The position numbers and the translations under genes are program-made. Below are positions 33,612 through 44,285 of a DNA stretch of 64,000 bases, in pieces. The stretch is taken from the NCBI GenBank assembly GCA_017506865.1, contig JAFCMP010000525.1, forward strand, positions 1,116,001 to 1,180,000, in the 5' to 3' direction. A model generated the notes under the pieces. That model saw only the letters and a program-made list of their open reading frames with translations. It did not search any database and was not told the origin of the DNA. The stretch comes from Tribonema minus (lineage: Eukaryota > Sar > Xanthophyceae > Tribonematales > Tribonemataceae). The first letter of the stretch is position 1. Each line of letters starts with the position of its first letter.

Positions 33612-34922
33612 CTAAAACACAGGCGCGTGGGGGAAGCACTCCGCGGTGCGCGGCGCGTCCGCGCCGCAGCACTGCTTGGCGCCCGCGCGCTGCCAGCGCG
33701 CGAGCAGCGGCGCCGGCACCGTGTACACTGCCCCAGGGAACGCGGTGGAGCCGCTGCTGCCGCTGGGTATGTACGTGGAACCGGCCAAGTCGCCGCCGCC
33801 GCCGCTGCTGCCGCTGCCGCCGCCGCTGCCGCCGCCGCCGCCGCTGATGCCACTTCCCCCGTCTGCGTAGATGGCATCCACGACACCGGCGTCGCGGCCG
33901 CTGCTGCCCTCGCTCCAGCACAGGCTGCCGCCGCCGCCGCCGCGCGGGCTGCAGCACGGCAGGTTCACGTAGCACACCTTGCCTGCGGCGAGGACGTCGG
34001 GGCTCAGCGCTTCGGCGAGCGCTGCTGCTGGCGAGTGGCCCGCCGAGACGGGCAGCACGACGTCGGCGTAGCGCCCCACCAAGTCCATCCGCTGCTGCAG
34101 CGTCCTGCTGAAGGGGGGGGGGGCGTCTCCGCCGCTGAAGCGACTGGCGCCGCCGCGGCCGTCCAGCACGCCGATGATGACGACTGTGCCGAAGCAGCGC
34201 AGCGCGCGCATCGCGTACTCCATGCGCAGCACCGCCTCCGCTTCCTCTGGCGCCACGTCGAAGGCGCCTACCGCGTACACCGCGCGGTCGGCGTAGCGAG
34301 CTCGGACGTGGGAAGCTGTGATGGGGCACCGAAGCCCCGCCGCGCACTCCTGCATGGCCTCCGTGGCGAGCAGCTGAGAGCGCATGCGGGAGCTGTCGAG
34401 GAGGGGGGAGCTCGCCCGCAGCGTCGCCAGCAGGCGTGCCCCCTCCGAGGACCCAACGCACTTGTCGAACTTTTTGGTGATCTTCCTGAGGGCCCGCCAA
34501 TTGAGCTCCAGGTAGGTGCAGAGGGCCACCTGCTGCTGGTAGAGCACGGCAAGGCTCGTCTGCAGGGCGACATGCCGCACCGCTGCGCCATTGCCGTCTC
34601 CGCTGTCCTCCTCAAAGGGGCACTGGCACAGCCGAAACAGCTCTCCTTGGATGGTGACCTGAGTGTCGGAACAGAATTTCTCCCAGGACGGGTAGCAGGC
34701 GCAGACCTTGGCGAACTCGGAGCGTAGCTTACTCAAGAACTCATCCTGGGCGCGGGATGATGCGTTGCGGCGGACGAGGGGGCGGGCTGGCTGTTGCTGT
34801 CTAAAGGCTGGGGCAACTACTACTGAACATGCTTTGATCAAAGCCTTGAGAGGCTTGTACTCGACGCTCTCCCTGGCAAAGGTCTCGGGTATCTGCTCCC
34901 GATAGCGCTTCCCAAACTTCAT
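33612..34922 (-). CDS. SPX-domain protein with an unassigned C-terminal region, intronless
   Basis: One frame of 436 codons starts MKFGKRYREQIPETFARESV, the usual SPX opening helix pair. The third conserved SPX block is LELNWRALRKITKKFDK near residues 155-171, with the lysine cluster that binds inositol pyrophosphates. SPX domains sense phosphate status in this way. The C-terminal part is not an EXS, VTC, MFS or RING domain. It shows an alpha/beta-like pattern (RADRAVYAVGAFDVAPEEAE-type start, FGTVVIIGVLDG, RYADVVLPVSAGHS, AAGKVCYVNLPC) and then Gly/Ser-rich sequence. The role is likely phosphate signalling, but the effector part is unknown. The start codon is fixed by the conserved MKFGK. 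Confidence 0.88.
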   Translation of the reverse strand: MKFGKRYREQIPETFARESVEYKPLKALIKACSVVVAPAFRQQQPARPLVRRNASSRAQDEFLSKLRSEFAKVCACYPSWEKFCSDTQVTIQGELFRLCQCPFEEDSGDGNGAAVRHVALQTSLAVLYQQQVALCTYLELNWRALRKITKKFDKCVGSSEGARLLATLRASSPLLDSSRMRSQLLATEAMQECAAGLRCPITASHVRARYADRAVYAVGAFDVAPEEAEAVLRMEYAMRALRCFGTVVIIGVLDGRGGASRFSGGDAPPPFSRTLQQRMDLVGRYADVVLPVSAGHSPAAALAEALSPDVLAAGKVCYVNLPCCSPRGGGGGSLCWSEGSSGRDAGVVDAIYADGGSGISGGGGGSGGGSGSSGGGGDLAGSTYIPSGSSGSTAFPGAVYTVPAPLLARWQRAGAKQCCGADAPRTAECFPHAPVF

Positions 34923-37034
34923 TCAAGGGCGCGGTCGGCGTCTCCGAGTGGTGGTGAGTCTGCTGCTGCCTTGCCTCAAAAGCTCGTCGCGGTTGACAAA
35001 ACGGAGGGCGCAGCAGCTTGAGCCCTAAACACGCACTCGAGGCAGATGCGGACCTATGGGCGTCTCATCACGCCAGCACGCGCACTTCCTCTGCCTGCTT
35101 CCTGCCGACCTTCCTGCCGTGCTCTCTCTCGCAACTACTCTTGAGAGTTTTCAGAGACTTTGCAAATGACTCGTGATGCTGGCAATGTTCACGAGTCACG
35201 CGCCGCGCCGCCAGCGTTGCTTGTGCAGCCAGTGGCGGATGTGTGCGTGCCCTATGTCGTCAAATTGTCACCCCGTATTGCCATGACAAAGCACTGCTGT
35301 TGGCAACGACAGACTTTGTCTCGTCGCTGCCACCGAACGTGACCCCTTTTGCTGCCGCGGCCATCGGCGGTGCAGCCGCCGCCGCCGCCGTTAGTGCAGC
35401 CGCTGCCGCTGTCACCGCCAGTGCATATGCAACTGAGTTGCCGCTATTGGCTCTGCCGCAGTCACAGCGACTGCCGCATAAGAATTCTTACATGTTGAAC
35501 CGCCACTGTTCCCAGTCACCGCACTGCACACCCCACACAGCAAGCAGCTAGAGTTGCAACATGGTGCACAACAAATTGCGGCCTCCAAACATGTACAGAT
35601 TCCACTTTGTGAGCACTTGGCGGACATCCTGTTCATATGTCAGCTGGGCAACAAAATCTAGAGCCAAAGCAGAGCAGTTTTGGGTACCTGTTTGGGTGCA
35701 ACCAAAATTTGCAGATCTGCGATGCACCAAAAGCACCTGTGGGCAGTCAACAGAATGCACTCAATAGATATTCACAAAAACGACAGTTGTCAAGGAAGCA
35801 GCAGTCGGTAGCAGCAAGAGGAAGAGGCGCATGCCGCCTTGGGTATGTATAGCGTGGGGGCGCGCGGCCATCTGAACCACTACGTGCATTCTCAGAATGT
35901 GACGGCGCTGTTTCTGTCTAGTGTATCGCGGCGGCTAACGGCGCAGACGTGTGTGCCGGGCAAACGCCCGACACAGGAGGCGCGGGCACAAAAACAACAG
36001 GGACCGGCCAGCCACCGCAGCCGCACAGCGGCGCTGTGCAGCGCGCACAGTCTGCGCGCGCGCACCGCGCCTCCCCCCTTCTTCCCCCAGACCCTCGGGT
36101 ATGTACGTGCTTTGTACCGAGGGCGCGCGCTCGCATGCACGCACGCATGCATGCGTGCGGAGCGCGGGGCGCCGTCGCGCCGTGCAATTGTTGCCCCAGC
36201 ACGGGGCAAACCGGGCGCACGCAGGAAGGCTATCATACCCCCCCCTCATTCAAAGCTCACCAGCTGAGCCGTGTGTGGGGGGTAGCCTCCTCCGGTAACG
36301 CGGAAGACTCGCAAGCAACAAGCAACGCGGGCACTGACTGATTTCCCGGCTCGCACGCAGCAGAGCCCCCTGCGCGCAATGCCCCCTCAGACCACCCACG
36401 CCTTGCGCCTGTCCGCCGCTGTGATTTGTGTGTCTGTACCTGTATCATGGCCGCGCCAGCCCCAAGCGCATCGCGTCGCTGGGAGCTGGGGGCGCATGGG
36501 TACGCGAGGCACAGGTCTAGGGGGGAGCCGCGGCGGCGGAGTGCGCAGGGGGGAGGGGAAGGGGGGGGGAGGGTCCGTGGTAGGGCACGTCAGCATCATG
36601 CCTGCCAAGTGTTCCGCGATGCCGGTGGTGGCGGCCGTACTGCATGCGCAGCGCTAGTTGCAGCGGCGCCGCAGGCGCAGCGTGACCAGCTGCTGCCGAC
36701 CGGATAGTTACACCAGTGGGCCTCACGCCACGCGCGCGGGGCTGATAAGAGAGGGGTGGCGCGGGGGTGGGGGAGTGGGGGGGGAACGGGGGGAGCGGGA
36801 TGTCTACCGGGAACTTTTCCTCTTTCCAGACCAGCGCTGGTGACACCAACGGAGCGGTCACTGCGCCCCCCCACCACTGCCTTGCACTACCCCCCAGAGC
36901 GCCCGACCTCCAAACCCTCGCTTACCAGGTCCGGAGCGCGCCCCCTCCGCCAGGCACTATTACGGACGCTTTTCCGGGATGGTGTGGGTGTCGAAATGGC
37001 CGATGAAAGCCCCCCCACCCGCGGAACCCCCCCA
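34923..37034. other. Spacer upstream of the SPX gene
   Basis: No supported gene in 2.1 kb. It should hold the SPX promoter and the PP2A gene's 3' UTR. Triplet-rich sequence (GCCGCC) occurs near 35355-35430. Confidence 0.4.
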
Positions 37035-40000
37035 TCAAAACGGCGCCTCGACCGTGATGTGGCGGTCCTCGTCCATGACCCACTCGTCCGCGGCGTCGAG
37101 GTCGACGCCCTCCGCGTCCGTCCCCTCGCGCTCGTCCTCCGCGGCGAGGCGGTTGTAGTCGTGGAACGCAAAGCGGTCCCAGTCCGCGTCGAACGGGTCC
37201 GCGCGCTTCTGGCGCTCCGAGAACGGGTCGCGCTGCTCGAACGCGATGAACTTGGACAGGTTGAAGAGGCAGTCGAAGAAGACGCCGCCGACCTTGAGCA
37301 CGTCCGGCCGCAGAAAGTCCTCGAGCGTGACGTACGGGCGGTCGCCGACCTGCGGCGGCAGCGGCAATGAGCAGCAGCGGCGGCGGCGCTTAGCAGCAGC
37401 GGCAGCGGCGGCGATGTGGCAGCAGCAGCAGCGGCGGCGCAGCTTAGCAGCAGCGGCGGCAGCAGCGGCGGCGATGCAGCTTAGCAGCAGCGGCAGCGGC
37501 GGCGGCTTAGCAGCTCAGCAGCAGCAGCAGCTTGAGCGGCGATGGCGGCGGCTTCGCTTAGCAGCAGCAGCAGCAGCAGCGGCGGCGGCGCAGGAGCTGC
37601 CCACACGCGCCTCTGCGGCGGGCAACGAGAGCAGAAGCCGCACTGCACTTTTGTCTTCGAGATCACCATAGAGCGCAGGAAATCTTGGCTAGCCACCGCT
37701 CGTCGGTGCGCGAGCAACGGCGGTGATGAGCAGCAGCAGCAGCAGCGGCAGCGCATAAGCGAGCGCCTGAGGCGCGCAGAAGCCAGGGGAGACAGCGGGG
37801 AGCACCACACTGTAGCCCTAAAGCGCCTGCGAGCGCAGCCGATGCTTGTGACCATTGTGCCGCCAGTTGCGTTGACCCTGCATATGATAATGGTGATGAG
37901 CAGCAGCAGCAGCAGCTGCTGCTGCTGCTGCAGCAGCGGCCCTGGTCTGTGGACGTGCTGGTGATGCGCAGAGGATGCCGCGGTGCGGGCGCAGGCGGCG
38001 AGCAGACGTCGTTCTGCAACAAACGAGATGAAGTGAATCTACTGGAGACGCGCACTGGTGACATGGCCTTTCGCTACGAATGGGCAACGCGTCCATCCCG
38101 CCTGCTCGACTGTGCCGCTCGCTTCTGATGGAGCACCGCTGTGATTGCTCATAGCGGCGCCATGCATACACCCCAAGCGCAGCGTGACGTTACACAATCC
38201 TCGCCACTACATCACCGCGTCCAAGCGCCGACGCTCGCGCGCACGCACGCAGCGCTGAGGCACTGAGCGATGCTGCGCGGCTCGCTGACGCATCACGCGC
38301 GGCAGCCACAGTACACTAGCATGCTCTGCGCGAGTGCGGAGCTGCATTCCAGTTTGAGAGCGCCAAAAAAAAAAGGGTACTGCACGGAGGCTTCCCACGT
38401 GGTCCCCCACCGTAGTACTAGCTCCGCTCGAGGGTGCTTAACTTCAGCGATCGGACGAGACCTGGTGCTGTCACCATGATATGGCCGTACACACAGGATG
38501 TGAGATGTGGGGAATGTAGGTGCTGGGTACGCAGGTAAGTATGGGGTACCTGGCAGGAGTGACTGTGTGAGAAAACTGTGGCGCAATGGACACGGTGACC
38601 TGCAGCACATTTTATGTATGCACAATGTCATGATTTAATCAACGTTTGAGCCATTGTAGCTCCAGCATGCCTAGTGATATTTGCATAAACTGCCCGCCCC
38701 CTTGGGACTGCTGTTGCAACTGGCAGAATCTGATGAGTCCCGAACACGTTACTGAAAGCCACAGGCTAATGTACTTAACTTCTGCCCAAGGCCGCGTAAG
38801 CGCCCAGATGATTAACGACGAGCTTGCGACAGTACCAGAGTCTACATATACCCTTGCGAAAGGAGTCACAGTGTTCATTGACGATCACCTTTTGTATACA
38901 AATACTTCGAAGTACATGTTCACAATCACTTTCATCAAGTACTTTTATGTATTGTCATGACCAAGGGCATCAGCGCATCTTGACTTGCATGCATCAGCAA
39001 GTGACCAATGGTGCTGGCACTTTCATCTGTGTGTGCTCACTCTGGACACGCTCTGAGCACACAGCGCGGCGCGATGGCGACCCGCTGTTGAGATTGAGCG
39101 CCGCCGCGCAGCAAGCGCCGTCAGCACGCCTGGATGCGCGCCAATGGAAAATAGTGCGCGAACTTCAGCCCTGCATCGCCATGTGTCAGTTGCGGCATCG
39201 TTACGAGGCAGCGCCACGTCACCATCAACACCTAACCCTAACCCCAGGGCTGGCTGGTGTCCGTTGTGGCATCGCTCCGAGGCGGCGCCCCGTGATCATC
39301 GACACCTAACTCTAATCCCAGGGCTGCGCAACTGAGCAGCGCTGCGAGCGGCGCGCACCTGCAGCATGTCCCATATCTGGCACACCATGTCCGCGTACGC
39401 GACCACCTCGTGCCCCAGGCTCTCCATGCGGTGCATCTGCGGGGGTGCAGCGGGGCGGCGGTGCGATGTTGAGGTTGGTGAGAGAGCGGTGGCGGCGCGG
39501 GGGGGGGGGGGGATGAGGAGCGCTGCTGGGTAGCATACCGTCATGTGCCAAATTAGGCCGGTCGGTCAAAGATTTAGAATGGTCAAAAAAAGCACTCGGA
39601 CACTGAATAAGGATCACGCAAAAAAAGCACCAGGCGCAATTAGGACAGGGCCTCAAAACACCCTCAAGTGGGCACTACATGACCATCAGCGAGACCTGCA
39701 AACATTGTGCGGTGCTTGCTTTTTGTTTCGCTGTCGAACGAGGGAAACACACTTGAAGTTGCATTTACGCGAAACCGACCACGTGAACAGAAGGTGCGCC
39801 AAGTTGCATCGCAGATTCAAAGACATCTCAACATCTTGGGGGTGTTCTTTCCACCCCGCGAGCCCCAACAGCAGCGCTAGCAATTCCACCTCCAGCTCCA
39901 TCCTCACATTCAGACGTGGAGGTACTTGCTTGCTTTCCAGGCGAAGTGCGTGTGGGAGCCGGCTGAGTGATTAGTGATTAGCAGCTAACGATCTGATGGG

Positions 40001-43000
40001 AGGACAGTGAATTTGGTCTATCAGATCATTCCGCGGTCGAGAAAACCTTGCTGTATGCATGCTTTGTGCATGCATGATGTGAAAGTGCTGCTCTTATGCA
40101 TCAGAAGGTGCAATGAGCATTTGAAGGTGTGCATCTGATAGTGCAATGGCACTTGTAACCTGCTTGCATGCTGTGCTTTGAGTGCCTCACCAGTACCAAA
40201 TGATGTGCATGCCATAACAGGGTAACCACACAAAAAGTACCACCAGGCCTAAATAGGAACACCCAAAAAAACACTCAGGCCTAATCAGGATCGGTGCCCG
40301 GTACGCTCCTAATTCTTGACTGACCGGCCTAATTTGGCACATGACGGATATGCTCTGTCCATCGGCACAACCCGTCGCGCGCACCCGCAAGCTGCCTGTG
40401 TAACCATCGCATTACGTTTCGTGCAGTCGCAAAACCGCCGTCACGCTGCGTCACTGCCATGGAAGAGGAGGCTGCGACGACGCGCACGTGCTGCAGGTGA
40501 GCAGCGCTGCAAGCACCGCCACCATCGCTGAGCGCCGCCACTCCAGCGCTACCATACCAGTATGCATGCATGCACACTTCAAGAGATGGACATCCGAGGC
40601 GTCTCCTATAGATGGTCTACTCTAGACGTGCGTGGCAGAGGCGCCCGCGCACGCACCCGCGCATCTGCTCACATGCACTTGTACCTACATACCCTCGAGA
40701 TGTTTCCACACGCATCCGAGGCGCCTTCAGTACAGACGCGATCGACGCGAGCGAGCGCGCGCGCACCTGCACGTCGTCAGAGTCCTGACGTGGAGAGGCG
40801 AATGCGGGAGCACGCACCTGCACGTCGTAGAAGTAGCGCATCTCCACGTGCCCGATGCGGCCGTCGCCGTCGAGGTCGACGCACGTGAACCAGTAGCGGA
40901 TGGAGCGCTCGTTGCCGCGGTCCTCCTCGCTCAGCATGAAGTACACGTAGTCCTGGTAGCTCATCCAGTCGCGCCAGTCCGGCGGCGCGTCCGCCTCCGG
41001 CTCAAAGGGCCGCGGACCCACCTGCACGCGCGCATAGGTGCAAACGGACCTCGCCGTCACTGTTTTGCTGTGTGGTCATTGATGCTGCTGGCCTAGCAGC
41101 GATAGGGCGCCAAAGCACGTGACCGTGAGCAGTGCTCAGCATGAAACATTGAGTTCAGTCGCGCCAGTCCGGCGGGGCGTCCGGCTCCGGCTCAAAAGGC
41201 CGCGGCCCCACCTGCACGCGCACATAGGTGCAAACAGACCTCGCCGTTACTGTTTTGCTCTGTGGTAATCGATCCATGCTGAGGCGCCAGCATCTCCTAG
41301 GAGTGCTGGGGCTCTGAGGCGCGTCACCAAGAGCAGTGCTCAGCATGAAACATTGAGTTCAGTCGCGCCAGTCCGACGGCGCGTCCGCCTCCGGCTCAAA
41401 GGGCCGCAACCCTACCTGCACGCGCGTGCGCGCGGGCGCACACACGCAGACACTCGTCGTCACATTGCTGCATGTTGTGGCTGCTGATGCCTCCGGCAAC
41501 GACAATTCTTTGGAAAGGCAACGATGAAATGTGGGGAGCATGCGCGGTTCACAGCGCAAGGGCCACTGCCCCCCCCCCACCCCATATAACACCTTAGGGG
41601 GGCGGGCGGGGGTAACTCCAGCCGGTCAGTATGCGCACAGAGGCACGCTGCTGCTTCAAGCGCAGTAGTTCCCGCAATCGGACTGAAGGCGTCGCGGTCG
41701 AACTAGGCGCGCAAAAACAAACATATGGGCAGTGCGTGTACTCCGCGCCGGCGTGGCGCGCGCGCACGCGTCCACAACGGCATTGCTCACGCCGCAGCTG
41801 CAGCTGTGTGAGGGCAGAGCACTCGCCGCGCGCGGCAAGCTGCGTTACGGGGGGGCGCGGGGGGGCGGTAGGTTCACGCAGATCAGAGGCATAGCGCAGT
41901 CAGCTCTTGGGGACAGAGCACAGAGCTGGCCGCGGCAAGCGGTGTGACCGGGGGGGGGGGGGGCAAGGGCGGGCGGGACAAGTTCAAGCAGATCAGACGC
42001 ATGGCGCAGTCTCCGCAACGGCGAAACGTCGTACCTCGAAGATGCGGTCCACGATGGCGCTGCTCAGCGCATGGTCGCCGTACTTGAGCAGGTTCTCGCG
42101 GCTGAGGCGGTTGTCACGGTCGCTGTCGAGCTCGTAGAAGCGGCAGAAGAGGACGTAGAAGTGCTCGTAGGAGAAGAACTGGGTGACCTGCGCGCGGCGC
42201 AAACAAGAAGAGCACAGAGTGCCGAGGAGCAAAGGTCAGAGGGGGTGGCTCGCGGCCCGGGTACTGTGGGGGGGGGGAGTACGGGTCAAGTCAAGCCTAA
42301 CTTCAAACCTGGGGGACATTAGTGTGTGTTGGGGTCCTGCACGTTTATCGATGGCTTCGCGGCCCCGCCTAGAGGGCAACTTGAAGTTGTGTATCAGCGG
42401 GAGAGGGGTCAAAGGGTAACAAGGGGACATGAACACAGCAGGGCACAAATAGGCGACTGTGACAAGCATTGGCATACTGAACTTGTGGGCTTGGCCCCTG
42501 CAGAGTCAGCCCCCCCCCACCTTGAGCGTCATGGGCAGATGCCCCACAACATGGCAACAACGTTGACTCCACGGCTGTACTTGGTGCGCTACCGCCCCTC
42601 GTGCGCACTGTCGTCGGTGTTGCTACAGGCAAGAGGACCGCTTCAGCGTGCTCGCCAGGAGAGACGCCGCGCCTATGCAGGGTTGGCAGGTCGGATGCAG
42701 CATGTGTGTCGCAGGAGGTCTCGGGAGGCCGCTGCGTGATTGTTGACGGCCGCCAATGACTGTCAACGCTACATGCACGAGCTACATGGCACGTGGGAGT
42801 CCTACTTCAAGTACTGTGAAGCGTCAACCTCAAGTGCCGGCAAAGGCAACACCAGGCGAGTGGCTACGGCTTGCGCTGCAAGGCCCACATATGCAGCTTA
42901 CCTTTCCCGCATGCCCTCCGTCTTGTGAGCAGCTGGCAGCACTGCTACAAAAGCAGCAGCGCTCATCATAACCTGCCTGCACAGGGTCATCAGCCAGCCA

Positions 43001-44285
43001 CCGCACCCTTCCCAACGACAACGCCGCAGGCACCTCCGCCTGACGCACGAGCGCCGCCACGGCCGCAACAAAGAAGCTGCGCAAACTTCAAGTTCAAGAC
43101 TCCTTCTCTAAAAGGTACCTACATGCCCCCCCCCCCCCCCTCACTGACCTTGTTGATGTCCTCCTCCTCGTCCACGACATTGAACATCGCCACCAGGTTG
43201 CTGCGGCGCAGCTCGCGCTGCGTGATGCGCCCGTTGCCCGCCGTGTTGACCGCGTAGAAGATGCGCGCCGTGACGGTCGCGCTGTACTTGGGGTGAAAGT
43301 CCGGGTGGTTCTCCAGGAACTCGAGGCCGGGGTGGTACATGAGCAGCTCGGCGATGAACGGCGTGAAATCGTCGCGCCCTATGAAATCCTTGTCCGGCTG
43401 CTTGACGATGCGGAAGAAGCGCTCCACGAGGTCGTACGGCTCTATCTCCTCGCGCCAGAACGCCGTGAACTGCGCCAGCGTGATGCGTGCGCCGTCGCCG
43501 CCGCCGCTGCCGAGGCTCATGTCCTCCGCCGCCGCGCCGCCGCCCCCGCCGCCGCCGCCGTCGCCGAACGCCGCCACGATGCGCCGGAAGAGGACGGCGT
43601 TGAAGAAGCTCGGGAAGCCGCACAGCGTCTTGGTCACGGGCACGAAGTCGTCGACGCTGATGCCGCGCGGGTGGCGGTTGAAGACCTCCAGCACGTCCTC
43701 GCGCCGGTTGTCAAAGGCGCCGCTCTCAAGCGCGCGCCCGCGGCCGCGCCCGCCCTCCCCCGGGAAGTAGAACGGCGGCACGAGCGCGCGCTGCTTTGGC
43801 GACGGCGCCGCCGCGGCCTGCGCGCCCTGCCTGCCGCTGCTGCCGGACTGCTGCGGCTCCTCGTCGCTGGGGGTCCTGCTGGAGCGCTTTTCGGGGCTCA
43901 GGTAGCGCTCCACCGACCGCCCCCCGCCGCCCGCCCCCGCGCGCCCGCCGCTCTTCGGGCTCCACGCCGCCCCCGCGTGCTTGCTGGAGGAGGGCGAGCG
44001 CGGCGGCGGCTGCGCGTAGCCGTGCAGGTTGTGGCCGTGCGCGGGGGACTTGAGCTGTCCGCTGCCGCCGGGCGACAGGGAGGAGGACGAGGAGGGGGAC
44101 GACAGCGCCGCCAGCAGGCCCGTGCTGGCGGGCCTTTCGATGGGCTTTCCCGCAGCTGCTGCCTCCAGCAGATTGCGTATCATCTTGCCCGTCCCTTTCT
44201 GCCCCAGCCACAGCACAAAGAGCTCGTCCATCTTCATTCGCGCGCCATCGTAGGCATTCAGCCCCAGATCCACGGAGGTAGCCAT
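37035..44285 (-). CDS. Protein phosphatase 2A regulatory subunit B'' (EF-hand type)
   Basis: Five exons, all phase 0: 43149-44285, 42035-42187, 40818-41021, 39359-39436 and 37035-37349, giving 628 aa. The N-terminal 180 residues are mostly low-complexity. The B'' core follows: [24 protein letters not shown]-like [36 protein letters not shown], then [17 protein letters not shown] and the EF-hand loop [12 protein letters not shown]. It ends with [16 protein letters not shown] and a final EAPF-type tail. The first loop ([12 protein letters not shown]) is less canonical. B'' subunits bind calcium and direct the PP2A catalytic core to its substrates. Exon 3 has a second donor (40767) that would add 17 residues in frame. 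Introns hold an 810-bp inverted-repeat element, triplet repeats and three partial copies of the start of exon 3. Confidence 0.93.
37371..37600. repeat. Imperfect triplet repeat beside PP2A exon 5
   Basis: AGC and GGC triplets are punctuated by CTTAGCAGC about five times. The tract starts about 20 bp upstream of the exon 5 acceptor (minus strand), so it makes up the end of intron 4. Confidence 0.8.
37900..37931. repeat. Perfect 32-bp palindrome made of triplets
   Basis: AGC repeats run straight into their complement, TGC repeats, with the centre at AGCT (37914-37917). It can form an uninterrupted hairpin and lies in PP2A intron 4. Confidence 0.95.
39186..39330. repeat. Two-copy tandem repeat in PP2A intron 4
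   Basis: Copies of about 75 bp (39186-39260 and 39262-39330) share GTTG.GGCATCG, CGAGGC and ACACCTAAC.CTAA. The repeat ends about 29 bp from the exon 4 boundary. Confidence 0.75.
39538..40347. mobile_element. Element of 810 bp with terminal inverted repeats, superfamily uncertain
   Basis: The left end is CCGTCATGTGCCAAATTAGG and continues CCGGTC; the right end is its complement, perfect for 26 bp and near-perfect beyond. ATA flanks both sides (39535-39537 and 40348-40350), a possible 3-bp target duplication. Subterminal blocks with AAAAAAAGCAC and CAGGCxxAATTAGGA-like strings recur near both ends. A plus-strand frame from inside the left end to 39974 has a CGAC...THLKLHL...H arrangement that resembles a zinc finger. 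It lies in PP2A intron 3. Confidence 0.82.
40966..41440. repeat. Three-copy tandem repeat of the 3' splice site and start of PP2A exon 3
   Basis: Copy 1 (40966-41155) is the real exon start plus upstream intron. Copies 2 (41156-41359) and 3 (41360-about 41440) lie upstream and repeat the acceptor and the codons for [17 protein letters not shown]. The extra copies break off at the same base, after CGCGACTG, and then read a stop. Confidence 0.95.

Noticed and set aside
33522-34727. A 401-codon plus-strand frame opposite the SPX gene
   Set aside because: Antisense shadow of GC-rich codons; the SPX motifs are on the minus strand.
38824-38960. Short frame with [10 protein letters not shown], recalling a reverse transcriptase box
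   Set aside because: Only a few residues match and no other part of a retroelement is seen around it; treated as chance.
39225-39245. CCTAACCCTAACCCC, telomere-like
   Set aside because: Only two to three units inside a local tandem repeat; no interstitial telomere array.
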